A DNA stretch of 5,653 nucleotides from NCBI GenBank assembly GCA_003157315.1, contig PMJE01000288.1, positions 1-5,653 on the forward strand. Reading direction: 5' to 3'. Positions within the stretch are counted from its first letter, which is position 1. Each line of letters begins with the position of its first letter. A model generated the notes under the pieces. That model worked only from the letters and a program-made list of their open reading frames with translations, did not search any database and was not told the origin of the DNA. The position numbers were made by a program, and so were the translations under genes. Shown here in pieces: positions 1-5,653 of this stretch. The DNA comes from Myxococcales bacterium. Lineage in GTDB: Bacteria > Myxococcota > Polyangia > Fen-1088.

Positions 1-175
1 CACCGAACGGGTTGAGGGACCGAGTGAAATTGGGCAGTTGCGAGCGGCCCGAGGCGCGAGGAGGGAGAATACTCGACGTATTTGACCGACGAGCAACGCA
101 GGGACGCGACGCAAATGCGCGATTTCACGACGGGAGGCAAACCGTTCGGTGCTCTAGACCCAATCCAGGGGGCTG
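1..175. other. Intergenic stretch downstream of the toxin gene; possible repeat element
   Basis: I see no supportable gene in this stretch. Short open frames cross it, but they run on antisense into the toxin gene, lack a good ribosome binding site and match no family I recognise. It contains a small inverted repeat, AATAC at 68-72 and GTATT at 78-82 around a TCGAC loop. An outer pair, GTTGC at 37-41 and GCAAC at 93-97, could close a larger imperfect stem. The stretch ending near 160 (around CCGTTCGGTGCTCTAG) reminds me of interspersed intergenic repeats seen in some proteobacteria. That is an impression from memory, not a match I can prove. Confidence 0.3.
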
Positions 176-601
176 TCACTGGATTTCGGGAATGGCTGCA
201 AGAGCCACGTAGATCGCGCGCAGATCTCCCAGCCGTTCGTCGAGGAGCTGCCAAAGTCGAGGCGATTCCACTGCTGCGTAGTCATGGACCAGTATGTTGC
301 GCAGCCCCGCCAACCCCTCCAGGCGATCGAGCAAAGCGGTGTCGATGATCCCAGCCCGTGCGAGCGCAGGCAGCACTTCACGGTAGGTGGCAGGAACAGC
401 CAGGCCGCGTCCCGCCAGGATGTGATGACCTATGTCGAAGATCGCTTCGGCAGCGATGTGCATGGCCCGTTCAAGGGCAAGGTTTGCGATGGCATCCGTT
501 TCGCGCGTGATCCGTGGCAGACCCCGGAGCCGTTCAAGATCGCGAATGACGCTGCCCAGGTGAGCAAGCCGAGCTACCACAACGGGCTTGCTGACGGTCA
601 C
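176..601 (-). CDS. hepT: HepT-like HEPN ribonuclease toxin of a HEPN/MNT toxin-antitoxin pair
   Basis: This 141-residue protein belongs to the HepT-like (DUF86) HEPN family, whose members act as cytoplasmic RNA-cleaving toxins. The diagnostic motif RX4HXY is present as R101-NILV-H106-D-Y108. R101 and H106 are the expected catalytic residues. Y108 is the expected site at which MntA adds AMP in the characterised Shewanella oneidensis pair. The rest is mostly alpha-helical, as HEPN folds are, and the length is normal for the family. The start is GTG at 601, chosen because AGGAGA lies 9 nt upstream and because it overlaps the antitoxin stop codon in a GTGA arrangement, which implies translational coupling. 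The toxin is downstream of its antitoxin, and I see no frameshift or missing key residue. The family call is strong; activity in this organism is inferred. Confidence 0.9.
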   Translation of the reverse strand: MTVSKPVVVARLAHLGSVIRDLERLRGLPRITRETDAIANLALERAMHIAAEAIFDIGHHILAGRGLAVPATYREVLPALARAGIIDTALLDRLEGLAGLRNILVHDYAAVESPRLWQLLDERLGDLRAIYVALAAIPEIQ

Positions 602-1134
602 GGCGTTATCTCTCCTGCCCTGACTGCCTGAGCCAGCAGGATCATCCGGTTTCGCTGTTCGTCGTCCTCGGCTTCCCAGCGTGCGCGACGCACGAAGGCC
701 GCAACCGCCATCTCATCCTGCTCGACCAGCAAACGGCCTGTGGTGATGACCTCCCATCTGAGAACCGGTGGCGCGCTACCCATGTCGATGAGGTCCAGGT
801 CGACGCCGATCTCGCGACCGACGATGTCCATGATTCGCGTGCGTTCAAGCCCAAGAGTTGGTTCGCAAAGCACAGCCAAGTCCAGGTCCGAATCCGCCTT
901 GCCGGCGCCCCTGGCCCTGGAGCCAAATGCCCAGCACGCAACGATGCGACGCCCCCGCAAAGGGGCGCTGGCCAGCACGGCCTTCGCAGCCTGATCGACC
1001 AAGGGATCCACGGCGGCAATGTTAGCACGTGGGAAGTGGCTTGCGGCTCTGGGCAGGCACTCACGGTCCGGGGCGACCCGGTGGGTGCCGCCGAACCCCG
1101 TCGGCTGCTGGCGAATGCTATCCTCCTCAGCCAT
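598..1134 (-). CDS. mntA: MntA-like nucleotidyltransferase antitoxin of the HEPN/MNT pair
   Basis: This is a minimal nucleotidyltransferase of the MNT family, cognate to the HepT-like toxin. The GSX10DXD active-site motif is intact: G71-S72, then D83-L84-D85, within FGSRARGAGKADSDLDLAVL. A further acidic strand, VDLDLID at 111-117, should supply the third metal-binding Asp (probably D114). In characterised pairs MntA transfers AMP from ATP to the toxin's motif tyrosine and so silences it. The frame stays open upstream to 1260, but that would overlap the divergent transporter. ATG 1134 is chosen (178 residues), with AGGGAAG 9 nt upstream. Residues 1-40 look disordered and lie outside the fold, so GTG at 1011 (137 residues) is a real alternative, though it has no visible ribosome binding site. 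The stop overlaps the toxin start by 4 nt. Confidence 0.87.
   Translation of the reverse strand: MAEEDSIRQQPTGFGGTHRVAPDRECLPRAASHFPRANIAAVDPLVDQAAKAVLASAPLRGRRIVACWAFGSRARGAGKADSDLDLAVLCEPTLGLERTRIMDIVGREIGVDLDLIDMGSAPPVLRWEVITTGRLLVEQDEMAVAAFVRRARWEAEDDEQRNRMILLAQAVRAGEITP
611..616 (-). promoter_or_regulatory. Ribosome binding site of the HepT-like toxin
   Basis: AGGAGA on the minus strand lies 9 nt before the GTG at 601. It sits inside the 3' end of the antitoxin gene and supports the GTG start and coupled translation of the two genes. Confidence 0.7.
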
Positions 1135-1143
1135 GCCCCGTAT

Positions 1144-1150
1144 CTTCCCT
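1144..1150 (-). promoter_or_regulatory. Possible ribosome binding site of the MntA-like antitoxin
   Basis: AGGGAAG on the minus strand lies 9 nt before ATG 1134. The match to the consensus is only fair. It falls in the loop between two 5-nt inverted arms, GTATC at 1140-1144 and GATAC at 1156-1160, so it could be partly masked in the mRNA. Confidence 0.4.
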
Positions 1151-1189
1151 GACACGATACCTTCGCCCCGCAAGTTGTGAGCCCTGCTC

Positions 1190-2527
1190 GTGCCATCACC
1201 AACTCCTCTCCGCAAGACCACCGGCCTGAAGCAGGTCTTTCGCGCCCTAGATAACCGCAATTATCGGTTGTTCTTCTTTGGCCAGGGCGTGTCCCTGATC
1301 GGGACCTGGATGCAAACCATCGCCCTGGGCTGGCTGGTCTACCGCATTACCCATTCGCCCTTCCTCTTGGGCATGGTGGGCTTTGCCGGCCAGCTCCCCA
1401 TGCTCCTGCTCACGCCGCTTGCCGGCGTGCTCTCTGACCGTTGGCAGCGCCGGCGCGTCTTGGTGATTACCCAGAGTCTCGCCATGCTCCAGGCCTTGGC
1501 GCTGGCCGGCCTGACCCTAACCGGGCTTATCCAGGTCTGGCAAATAATGGTGCTGGCGGTCTTTTCGGGGGCGGTCAACTCCTTTGATATGCCAACCCGG
1601 CAAGCCTTCACCCTGGAGATGGTCGACCGCAAAGAGGATCTGCCCAATGCCATTGCGCTGAACTCATCAGTCTTCAATGTTTCGCGCCTGATTGGCCCAA
1701 GCATCGCCGGGATCCTCATCTCACTGGTTGGGGAAGGCGTGTGCTTCCTTCTCAATGGCCTCAGCTACATTGCGGTTGTTGCAGCTCTGCTCTCTATGCG
1801 GCTTGCTCCCCCGCAGGTGCGCGTTTCCGAGAAGGATCTCCTGAAAGACCTGCAGGCAGGCGTGCACTACGCCTTTGGTTTCCTGCCCATCCGCAATATT
1901 TTGCTGCTCCTGGCAGTTGTCAGCTTGGTGGGCATGCCCTACACCGTACTGATGCCAGTCTTCGCCAAAGACGTACTCCACGGCGGGGCGCAGACACTCG
2001 GCATCTTGATGGCCTGCGCTGGCGTTGGAGCACTGACCGGGACGATTTACTTGGCGGCGCGCAACTCGGTTGTGGGATTGGGGAAAAGAATTCCACTTGC
2101 CGCGGCCTGTTTCGGACTGGGACTGATAGGCTTCTCGTGGTCCCGCCACATGTTGCTTTCCTTGCCGCTCATCGCAGTTGCCGGATTCGGGATGATGGTG
2201 AATATGGCGTCCTCCAATACTATTCTCCAGACCATCGCCGAAGAGGACAAGCGCGGGCGGCTTATGAGCCTGTACGCCATGTCCTTCGCCGGCATGGCAC
2301 CCTTGGGCAGCTTGTTGGCAGGCACGCTGTCGACCCGCATCGGCGCGCCGGCCACCCTGACTGTCGGCGGCGTTGTGTGTCTGGTCGGGGCGGGCCTGTT
2401 TGCGTTGCAGTTGCCGCAATTGCGGGCGCTGATCCGGCCGATCTACAGCCAGAAAGGCATCCTTCCCGCCCTGGCCTCGGGCCTGTCAGCCGCAGACGAG
2501 CTCTCTTCGCCAACCCGCGAAGGCTGA
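1190..2527 (+). CDS. MFS transporter, MFS_3 / EntS-like exporter group
   Basis: This 445-residue inner-membrane protein has the hydrophobic pattern of a 12-helix major facilitator superfamily carrier. The N-terminal pattern NRNYRLFFFGQGVSLIGTWM (22-41), the helix-5 region LNSSVFNVSRLIGPSIAG (157-174) and the stretch SSNTILQTIAEEDKRGRLMS (341-360) are typical of the MFS_3 group. That group includes the enterobactin exporter EntS and many uncharacterised effluxers. MFS motif A is visible in the loop between helices 2 and 3 as GVLSDRWQRRRVL (79-91), with Gln where the consensus usually has Gly. Transport would be proton-driven export, but the substrate cannot be read from the sequence and no biosynthetic cluster adjoins it. 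The start is GTG at 1190: an in-frame stop lies at 1178-1180, and the next Met is inside helix 1. No good ribosome binding site precedes it. The gene is intact, divergent from the toxin-antitoxin operon and convergent with the next gene. Confidence 0.92.
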   Translation: MPSPTPLRKTTGLKQVFRALDNRNYRLFFFGQGVSLIGTWMQTIALGWLVYRITHSPFLLGMVGFAGQLPMLLLTPLAGVLSDRWQRRRVLVITQSLAMLQALALAGLTLTGLIQVWQIMVLAVFSGAVNSFDMPTRQAFTLEMVDRKEDLPNAIALNSSVFNVSRLIGPSIAGILISLVGEGVCFLLNGLSYIAVVAALLSMRLAPPQVRVSEKDLLKDLQAGVHYAFGFLPIRNILLLLAVVSLVGMPYTVLMPVFAKDVLHGGAQTLGILMACAGVGALTGTIYLAARNSVVGLGKRIPLAAACFGLGLIGFSWSRHMLLSLPLIAVAGFGMMVNMASSNTILQTIAEEDKRGRLMSLYAMSFAGMAPLGSLLAGTLSTRIGAPATLTVGGVVCLVGAGLFALQLPQLRALIRPIYSQKGILPALASGLSAADELSSPTREG

Positions 2528-2550
2528 GCGCGACTACTACCCGTGATCCA

Positions 2551-5547
2551 TCACAAGACCCCTAGGTTGATCGTACAAACATTGGAGCAGTAGATTTTGG
2601 CGTTAGGGGCGCCCGATGGCTGCATTTGGGCGTCCAGTGCCACGCCATTCAGCGCACCCATGTCACATTCCTCGCCCTGGTCGAGATAGCCGTCGCCGCA
2701 GTAGTGAGGCGTCATGCATCCCACCGTGCACCCGCCGAACCCTGGATTGTCACCATTCGCCCTGCCCACGTCGCATTGTTCGTATGGAGAGTTTGTCACG
2801 CCGTCTCCGCAGAAGGGCCCCCACTTGCATTTTGTCGTGCACCCGTTGTACAGGTTGTCGTCGTTCGGCCCCGGACACCTCTGGGGGACTGGCACCGATC
2901 CATCGCCGCAGTCGCATTCCTCGCCCGCTGACACGATCCCGTCGCCACAGCGGGGCTGGCATTGTGACAGCTTGGCGTTGTAGCCGCTGAGAATAAGCTG
3001 GAAGTTGGACTCAGGCGGGTGCCGGTCGGCCCCAAAGATGGCAATCTCGTAGACCTTGTTGTCTTCCAGTCTGAGGTTGACGTTTCGGTTGCGGAAGTCA
3101 TCCGGTGAATTGGGAGCTGGCGGGGTCGTCCCGTTTGTGGCTACGCACCCTGCTGCTGCGTAGCCGGCCTGGGTAGTCGTGATATTCCCGGTTGCGTCAA
3201 GACAGCCGCCTTCGGTGATGGTCGCCTGACTTTCACCGGGGCCACCTGAGACAACGACCTTGCCCGGCGTTTGTTGATGAACGCCACCGAGGTCGAGAAC
3301 CAGGATACCGTTGATGAAGGCGAAGAGATCATCGTCGCCGAAGAACTGCAGGGTCAGGGGGGTAGCGCTGGAATACACGAAGAAGTAGCGCGCCTCGGTG
3401 GTGAAGTAGGAGTCGTGCTTTACGCCCAAAGTGTTGGTGACCCAGCAGCCATTCGACAAGATACTTCCAGCTGGACAGTCCGCCGCGGTCACACGGGGTG
3501 GAAAGAAATACTGGGAGCCCTGGCAGGTTGGCCAAATGGGAGTTCCATTGCCATGGTTCCAGTAGGGCCATAGGTCGCACAGCGTGACCTGGCTGGGATT
3601 CAGGGTATCGAGTGGGTAAAAGCCGTTGTCCGGGCCAGCAAGATGCGTCTTGCTGGCGTACCGGTAGATATTCGTTCCGATGGCGGGCATCTCGAGCACC
3701 GAGACGAAGGCCTTGTTCACGCTGTCGTCATTCGTGAACCACTGTTTGAAGCTGTTCGCATCCTTCACAATAGGTACCACCCCATTAAAGATGGGGCCGT
3801 TCGGGGTGCTCTTGGTGTAGCCCACTAGCGTGCCAGATACGTTGCCGGATTCATTGGTCAGGGTGATGGCGGTGCCGGCGCTGCCGCCGAGATAGTCGCC
3901 GGCCCCGTTAGAAAGCGGGCTGTCATTGCCAGCCTGCGTATAGGTACTGGGAATGTATCCGTCCGAATTGGCGATGTTCCAGTCGCTGAACTGGCAGGCG
4001 CACTGGTTGTTGGCACGCTTCGCGTTCAAGATTGGCTTGCCGTTCAAGAGATTCGGATCGGGAATATCCCAGCAACGCGCGGTTGAATCGTTGCCTTTGG
4101 CCGGCCCGCCCGAGTTCGGGACACAGATGGTCGTGGGCGAAGTCGATCCGTTCCACTTGTTGCCCAGCCAATAGAAGTCGGGGTGGCCACCCGGCGAGAC
4201 ATTCTCCGGCTGGAAGTCGCGGTAGATAATGGGCACCTCAAGGCATTGCGTGCCCGCGTTCACGGGCAATTTGCAATTCTCAGAGTCCTGGTTGGTATGG
4301 GTGGTGCAAGTGAACCCAGCCTCCACCTGGCAGGAGCTTGAGCAGCCATCACCGCTCACCTGGTTGCCATCATCGCAGTCCTCGCCCGGATCGACGTTTC
4401 CGTCGCCGCACACGGTGGAGCAGGCCTGGTTGTGGCCAGAGCTGTCACGACAACTCGGCTCCTTGGTGCAGGTCTTCGAGCAGCCGGTTCCGTCCCCGAA
4501 AAAGAGGCCATTGCGGCCCTTGCAGCCGCTCGGCAGGTTTACCGGGTCTGTGCCGCAGTCGCATTGCTCGCCCATCTCCTTGATTCCATTGCCACAGTTC
4601 GCCTTGATGCAAAGCTGGCCGGGCGAGGGCGGGCAACTGGCGCCGGGTTCTATCTGGCAAGTGCTCGAACAGCCATCGCCGCTGACGGCATTTCCGTCGT
4701 CGCAGGTCTCGCTGCCCGTGAGCCTGCTGTCGCCGCAGATCGGGGTGCAGGGCATTCCTGGCACGCGACACTGGTAGCCGGGCTCAATCCTCTGGCAGTC
4801 TGCGGAGCAGCCATCGCCGCTAATCGTATTTCCGTCGTCGCAGGTCTCATCAATGGTTAGTATTGCGTTTCCACATACCCTCTTATTGATGCAGGGTTGC
4901 CCCGGAGCAGGACACAGGTAGTCGAATTCGATTTGGCAGAGGGCATTGCAGCCAGTATCGGGAACAGGGTTAAACCCGAGCTTCTTGCTAGCGGGTACAC
5001 CGTCATCGCATTGCTCGCCCGGATCCAAGATGCCGTCGCCGCAGTGGTTGAACAAGAGAGTGGTGCCCCCAGCTCCGGCGGTGCCCAGGTCTCGTGAAAT
5101 CCCTGCGTCGCGAGAACTCGTCCCCCCTCCTATTCCGCCTGTCCCGGCCGTGCCGCCAGCAGCAACGCCGCCATGTCCGCTCCCGCCGGTTGTAGCTGTG
5201 CCACCAATGCCCCCGGTGGCGACCGGCGCGTCTGGTGCGATGGTGGCGGTGCCGCCACTGCCCCCTGTGGCGATGGGCGCGTCTGGTGGCCTGGCCGTGC
5301 TGCCGCCGCTGCCGCCGGTTGCAACTGTGCCGCCACTGCCGCCGGTTGCAACTGTGCCGCCACTGGCGCCTGTGGCGACGGGCGCGTCTGGTGGCCTGGC
5401 CGTGCTGCCGCCGCTGCCGCCGGTTGCAACTGTGCCGCCACTGGCGCCTGTGGCGACGGGCGCGTCTGGCGATCTGGCCGTGCTGCCGCCGCTGCCCAAG
5501 ACGCCAGCGTCGGGCACGGCGGGATGTCCGGCCGCTCCGTCAGGCAA
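2551..5547 (-). CDS. Secreted Cys-rich repeat (DUF4215-like) and fibro-slime domain protein, probable lipoprotein
   Basis: This is a 998-residue extracellular protein, counted from an in-frame TTG at 5547 that is probably internal; the true start is likely ATG 5636 (see the separate entry). Residues 15-162 are a Gly/Ala/Thr/Pro stalk with 26-residue repeats. Five Myxococcus-type cysteine-rich repeats follow at about 168-415, with the pattern CGDG-x-GE-x-CDDGN-x-SGDGCS-x-C-x; first cysteines are 169, 225, 271, 318 and 380. A fibro-slime domain spans about 436-856: it opens with YRDF and GHPDF (442-458), contains GDDDLFAFING (737-747) and LDLGGVH (751-757), and ends near SNFQLILSGY (847-856). 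Three more Cys repeats start at 867, 913 and 950. Many disulfides are expected. Fibro-slime domains are known from secreted slime-mould and bacterial surface proteins, and an adhesive or matrix role is inferred, not shown. The body has no internal stop. Confidence 0.88.
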   Translation of the reverse strand: MPDGAAGHPAVPDAGVLGSGGSTARSPDAPVATGASGGTVATGGSGGSTARPPDAPVATGASGGTVATGGSGGTVATGGSGGSTARPPDAPIATGGSGGTATIAPDAPVATGGIGGTATTGGSGHGGVAAGGTAGTGGIGGGTSSRDAGISRDLGTAGAGGTTLLFNHCGDGILDPGEQCDDGVPASKKLGFNPVPDTGCNALCQIEFDYLCPAPGQPCINKRVCGNAILTIDETCDDGNTISGDGCSADCQRIEPGYQCRVPGMPCTPICGDSRLTGSETCDDGNAVSGDGCSSTCQIEPGASCPPSPGQLCIKANCGNGIKEMGEQCDCGTDPVNLPSGCKGRNGLFFGDGTGCSKTCTKEPSCRDSSGHNQACSTVCGDGNVDPGEDCDDGNQVSGDGCSSSCQVEAGFTCTTHTNQDSENCKLPVNAGTQCLEVPIIYRDFQPENVSPGGHPDFYWLGNKWNGSTSPTTICVPNSGGPAKGNDSTARCWDIPDPNLLNGKPILNAKRANNQCACQFSDWNIANSDGYIPSTYTQAGNDSPLSNGAGDYLGGSAGTAITLTNESGNVSGTLVGYTKSTPNGPIFNGVVPIVKDANSFKQWFTNDDSVNKAFVSVLEMPAIGTNIYRYASKTHLAGPDNGFYPLDTLNPSQVTLCDLWPYWNHGNGTPIWPTCQGSQYFFPPRVTAADCPAGSILSNGCWVTNTLGVKHDSYFTTEARYFFVYSSATPLTLQFFGDDDLFAFINGILVLDLGGVHQQTPGKVVVSGGPGESQATITEGGCLDATGNITTTQAGYAAAGCVATNGTTPPAPNSPDDFRNRNVNLRLEDNKVYEIAIFGADRHPPESNFQLILSGYNAKLSQCQPRCGDGIVSAGEECDCGDGSVPVPQRCPGPNDDNLYNGCTTKCKWGPFCGDGVTNSPYEQCDVGRANGDNPGFGGCTVGCMTPHYCGDGYLDQGEECDMGALNGVALDAQMQPSGAPNAKIYCSNVCTINLGVL
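2569..2952 (-). other. C-terminal block of three cysteine-rich repeats
   Basis: This block encodes residues 866-993. The first repeat carries the same CDCG variant (878-881) as repeat 4 of the N-terminal block. The second reads CGDG then YEQCDVG, and the third CGDG then GEECDMG, with long loops before the closing Cys pairs (940/944 and 987/991). The protein ends five residues after the last repeat cysteines and has no sorting tail or membrane anchor. Confidence 0.75.
2980..4242 (-). other. Fibro-slime domain region
   Basis: This region encodes residues 436-856. The end of the domain is clearest: an aromatic strand EARYFFVYSS (718-727), the GDDDLFAFING turn, LDLGGVH, then LEDNKVYEIAIFGADRH (827-843) and SNFQLILSGY. 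This order matches the PA14-like C-terminal half of fibro-slime domains. The middle (about 480-700) is less conserved and I recognise no separate domain in it. Confidence 0.8.
4303..5043 (-). other. N-terminal block of five Myxococcus-type cysteine-rich repeats
   Basis: This block encodes residues 169-415 of the large secreted protein. Repeats 2, 3 and 5 are canonical (CDDGN, SGDGCS, then C); repeat 1 has a longer loop. Repeat 4 is a variant with CDCG (329-332) and a 24-residue loop before its closing cysteines at 356 and 360. DNA similarity between repeats 2 and 3 is high, for example around 4669-4710 and 4807-4848, suggesting fairly recent duplication. Confidence 0.8.
5341..5496 (-). repeat. 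78-bp in-frame tandem repeat in the Gly-rich stalk
   Basis: The 78-bp segment 5341-5418 is followed directly by a near copy at 5419-5496, differing at three positions by my count. Each unit encodes 26 residues of the pattern GSGGSTAR(P/S)PDAPVATG followed by ASGGTVATG. A shorter 27-bp unit, encoding GSGGTVATG, is duplicated next to it: its two copies begin at 5321 and 5348. More diverged copies extend to about 5210. All units are multiples of three, so copy-number change alters stalk length without breaking the frame. Confidence 0.85.
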
Positions 5548-5636
5548 GGGCTTGAGGCCGTTGGCGCACGCCGCGGCCAGCGCGGCGAGCAGGAAAGGAA
5601 CGCTGAGGCGTACACAATGGCGGAGAGCGCTTTCAT
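5548..5636 (-). other. Out-of-frame signal peptide and probable true start of the Cys-rich/fibro-slime gene
   Basis: ATG at 5636 has AGGAGA 7 nt upstream and reads MKALSAIVYASAFLSCS, but its frame leaves the Cys-rich protein. In the frame of the 998-codon body, this same DNA reads RLSVPFLLAALAAACANGLKP, a hydrophobic core plus a lipobox-like LAAAC. The body frame has no ATG, GTG or TTG here before its upstream stop (TAG near 5647), so it cannot start properly as given. The two frames differ by one base: one extra base after the ATG would join them. If the missing base is in the AAA run at 5631-5633, the product begins MKSALRHCVRLSVPFLLAAL and then reaches AAAC. If it is in the TTT run at 5594-5596, it begins MKALSAIVYASAFLFLLAAL and then reaches AAAC. 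Both are plausible lipoprotein signal peptides. Confidence 0.75.
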
Positions 5637-5642
5637 GGTCAG

Positions 5643-5648
5643 TCTCCT
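5643..5648 (-). promoter_or_regulatory. Ribosome binding site for the Cys-rich/fibro-slime gene
   Basis: AGGAGA on the minus strand lies 7 nt before the ATG at 5636. It is a near-ideal site and is the main argument that translation begins at 5636 and not at the TTG at 5547. The promoter lies beyond the window. Confidence 0.7.
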
Positions 5649-5653
5649 AAAGT

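Noticed and set aside
82..348. 88-residue plus-strand frame from the left intergenic region into the toxin gene
   Set aside because: It starts at TTG without a ribosome binding site and lies half antisense to the toxin gene.
642..1202. 186-residue minus-strand frame overlapping the antitoxin
   Set aside because: It is an alternate frame of the antitoxin gene, and the nucleotidyltransferase motif is in the other frame.
1135..1260. Longer antitoxin start at 1260
   Set aside because: It would run 71 bp into the divergent transporter gene and add residues with no resemblance to the family.
1721..2419. 232-residue minus-strand frame
   Set aside because: It is antisense to the MFS gene, with low-complexity Gln/His/Arg composition and no family resemblance.
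2528..2550. Bidirectional terminator between the convergent transporter and surface-protein genes
   Set aside because: The 23-bp gap shows no GC-rich hairpin or T-run that I could pair.
1741..2565. 274-residue plus-strand frame inside the transporter gene
   Set aside because: It is an out-of-frame shadow of the MFS gene, basic and lacking any membrane pattern.
4229..4777. 182-residue plus-strand frame
   Set aside because: It is antisense to the Cys-rich repeats; its apparent repeats mirror those of the sense strand.
4303..5043. CRISPR-like spaced repeats
   Set aside because: The recurring segments are in-frame protein repeats with conserved Cys codons and unequal spacing, not a CRISPR array.
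5130..5636. 168-residue minus-strand frame starting at the well-placed ATG 5636
   Set aside because: After about 14 residues it becomes an Arg/Pro/Ser-rich shadow of the Gly-rich repeats. The cysteine-rich and fibro-slime domains are in the other frame, so only its start is likely real.
4946..5650. 234-residue plus-strand frame rich in Pro, Val and Ala
   Set aside because: It is the antisense reading of the Gly-rich repeat region, with no ribosome binding site or recognised domain.

Overview
This GC-rich window holds three complete units and one large protein with a damaged 5' end. The large protein combines Myxococcus-type cysteine-rich repeats, a fibro-slime domain and a Gly/Ala/Thr/Pro linker. 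That combination points to a Myxococcota or deltaproteobacterial genome, possibly a metagenome-derived one. This assignment is an inference from domain content; there is no rRNA or other marker in the window.

Layout, left to right. Positions 1-175 show no convincing gene and may be a repetitive or structured intergenic element. Positions 176-1134 (minus strand) hold a two-gene operon. A MntA-like nucleotidyltransferase antitoxin is transcribed first, and its stop codon overlaps the GTG start of a HepT-like HEPN ribonuclease toxin by 4 nt. Both signature motifs are intact, so this looks like a complete HEPN/MNT (type VII) toxin-antitoxin module. Positions 1190-2527 (plus strand), divergent from the operon across about 55 bp, encode a 445-residue MFS exporter of the MFS_3/EntS-like group with unknown substrate. 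Positions 2551-5636 (minus strand), convergent with the transporter and separated by 23 bp, encode a roughly 1000-residue secreted protein, probably a lipoprotein.

The most notable observation is at the 5' end of the large gene. A textbook ribosome binding site and ATG (5636) begin a short reading frame, but the lipoprotein-like signal peptide and the whole 998-codon body lie in a different frame. Adding one base to either of two short homopolymers in the signal-peptide region joins them into a clean lipoprotein signal peptide ending in LAAAC. This is either a one-base sequencing or assembly deletion or a real inactivating or switching mutation. Just downstream, the gene contains a 78-bp in-frame tandem repeat coding for a Gly/Ala/Thr-rich stalk.

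The toxin-antitoxin pair, the transporter and the surface protein show no evident functional link. I see no clear new multi-gene system here. The large surface protein and its disrupted start are the parts most worth a second look.
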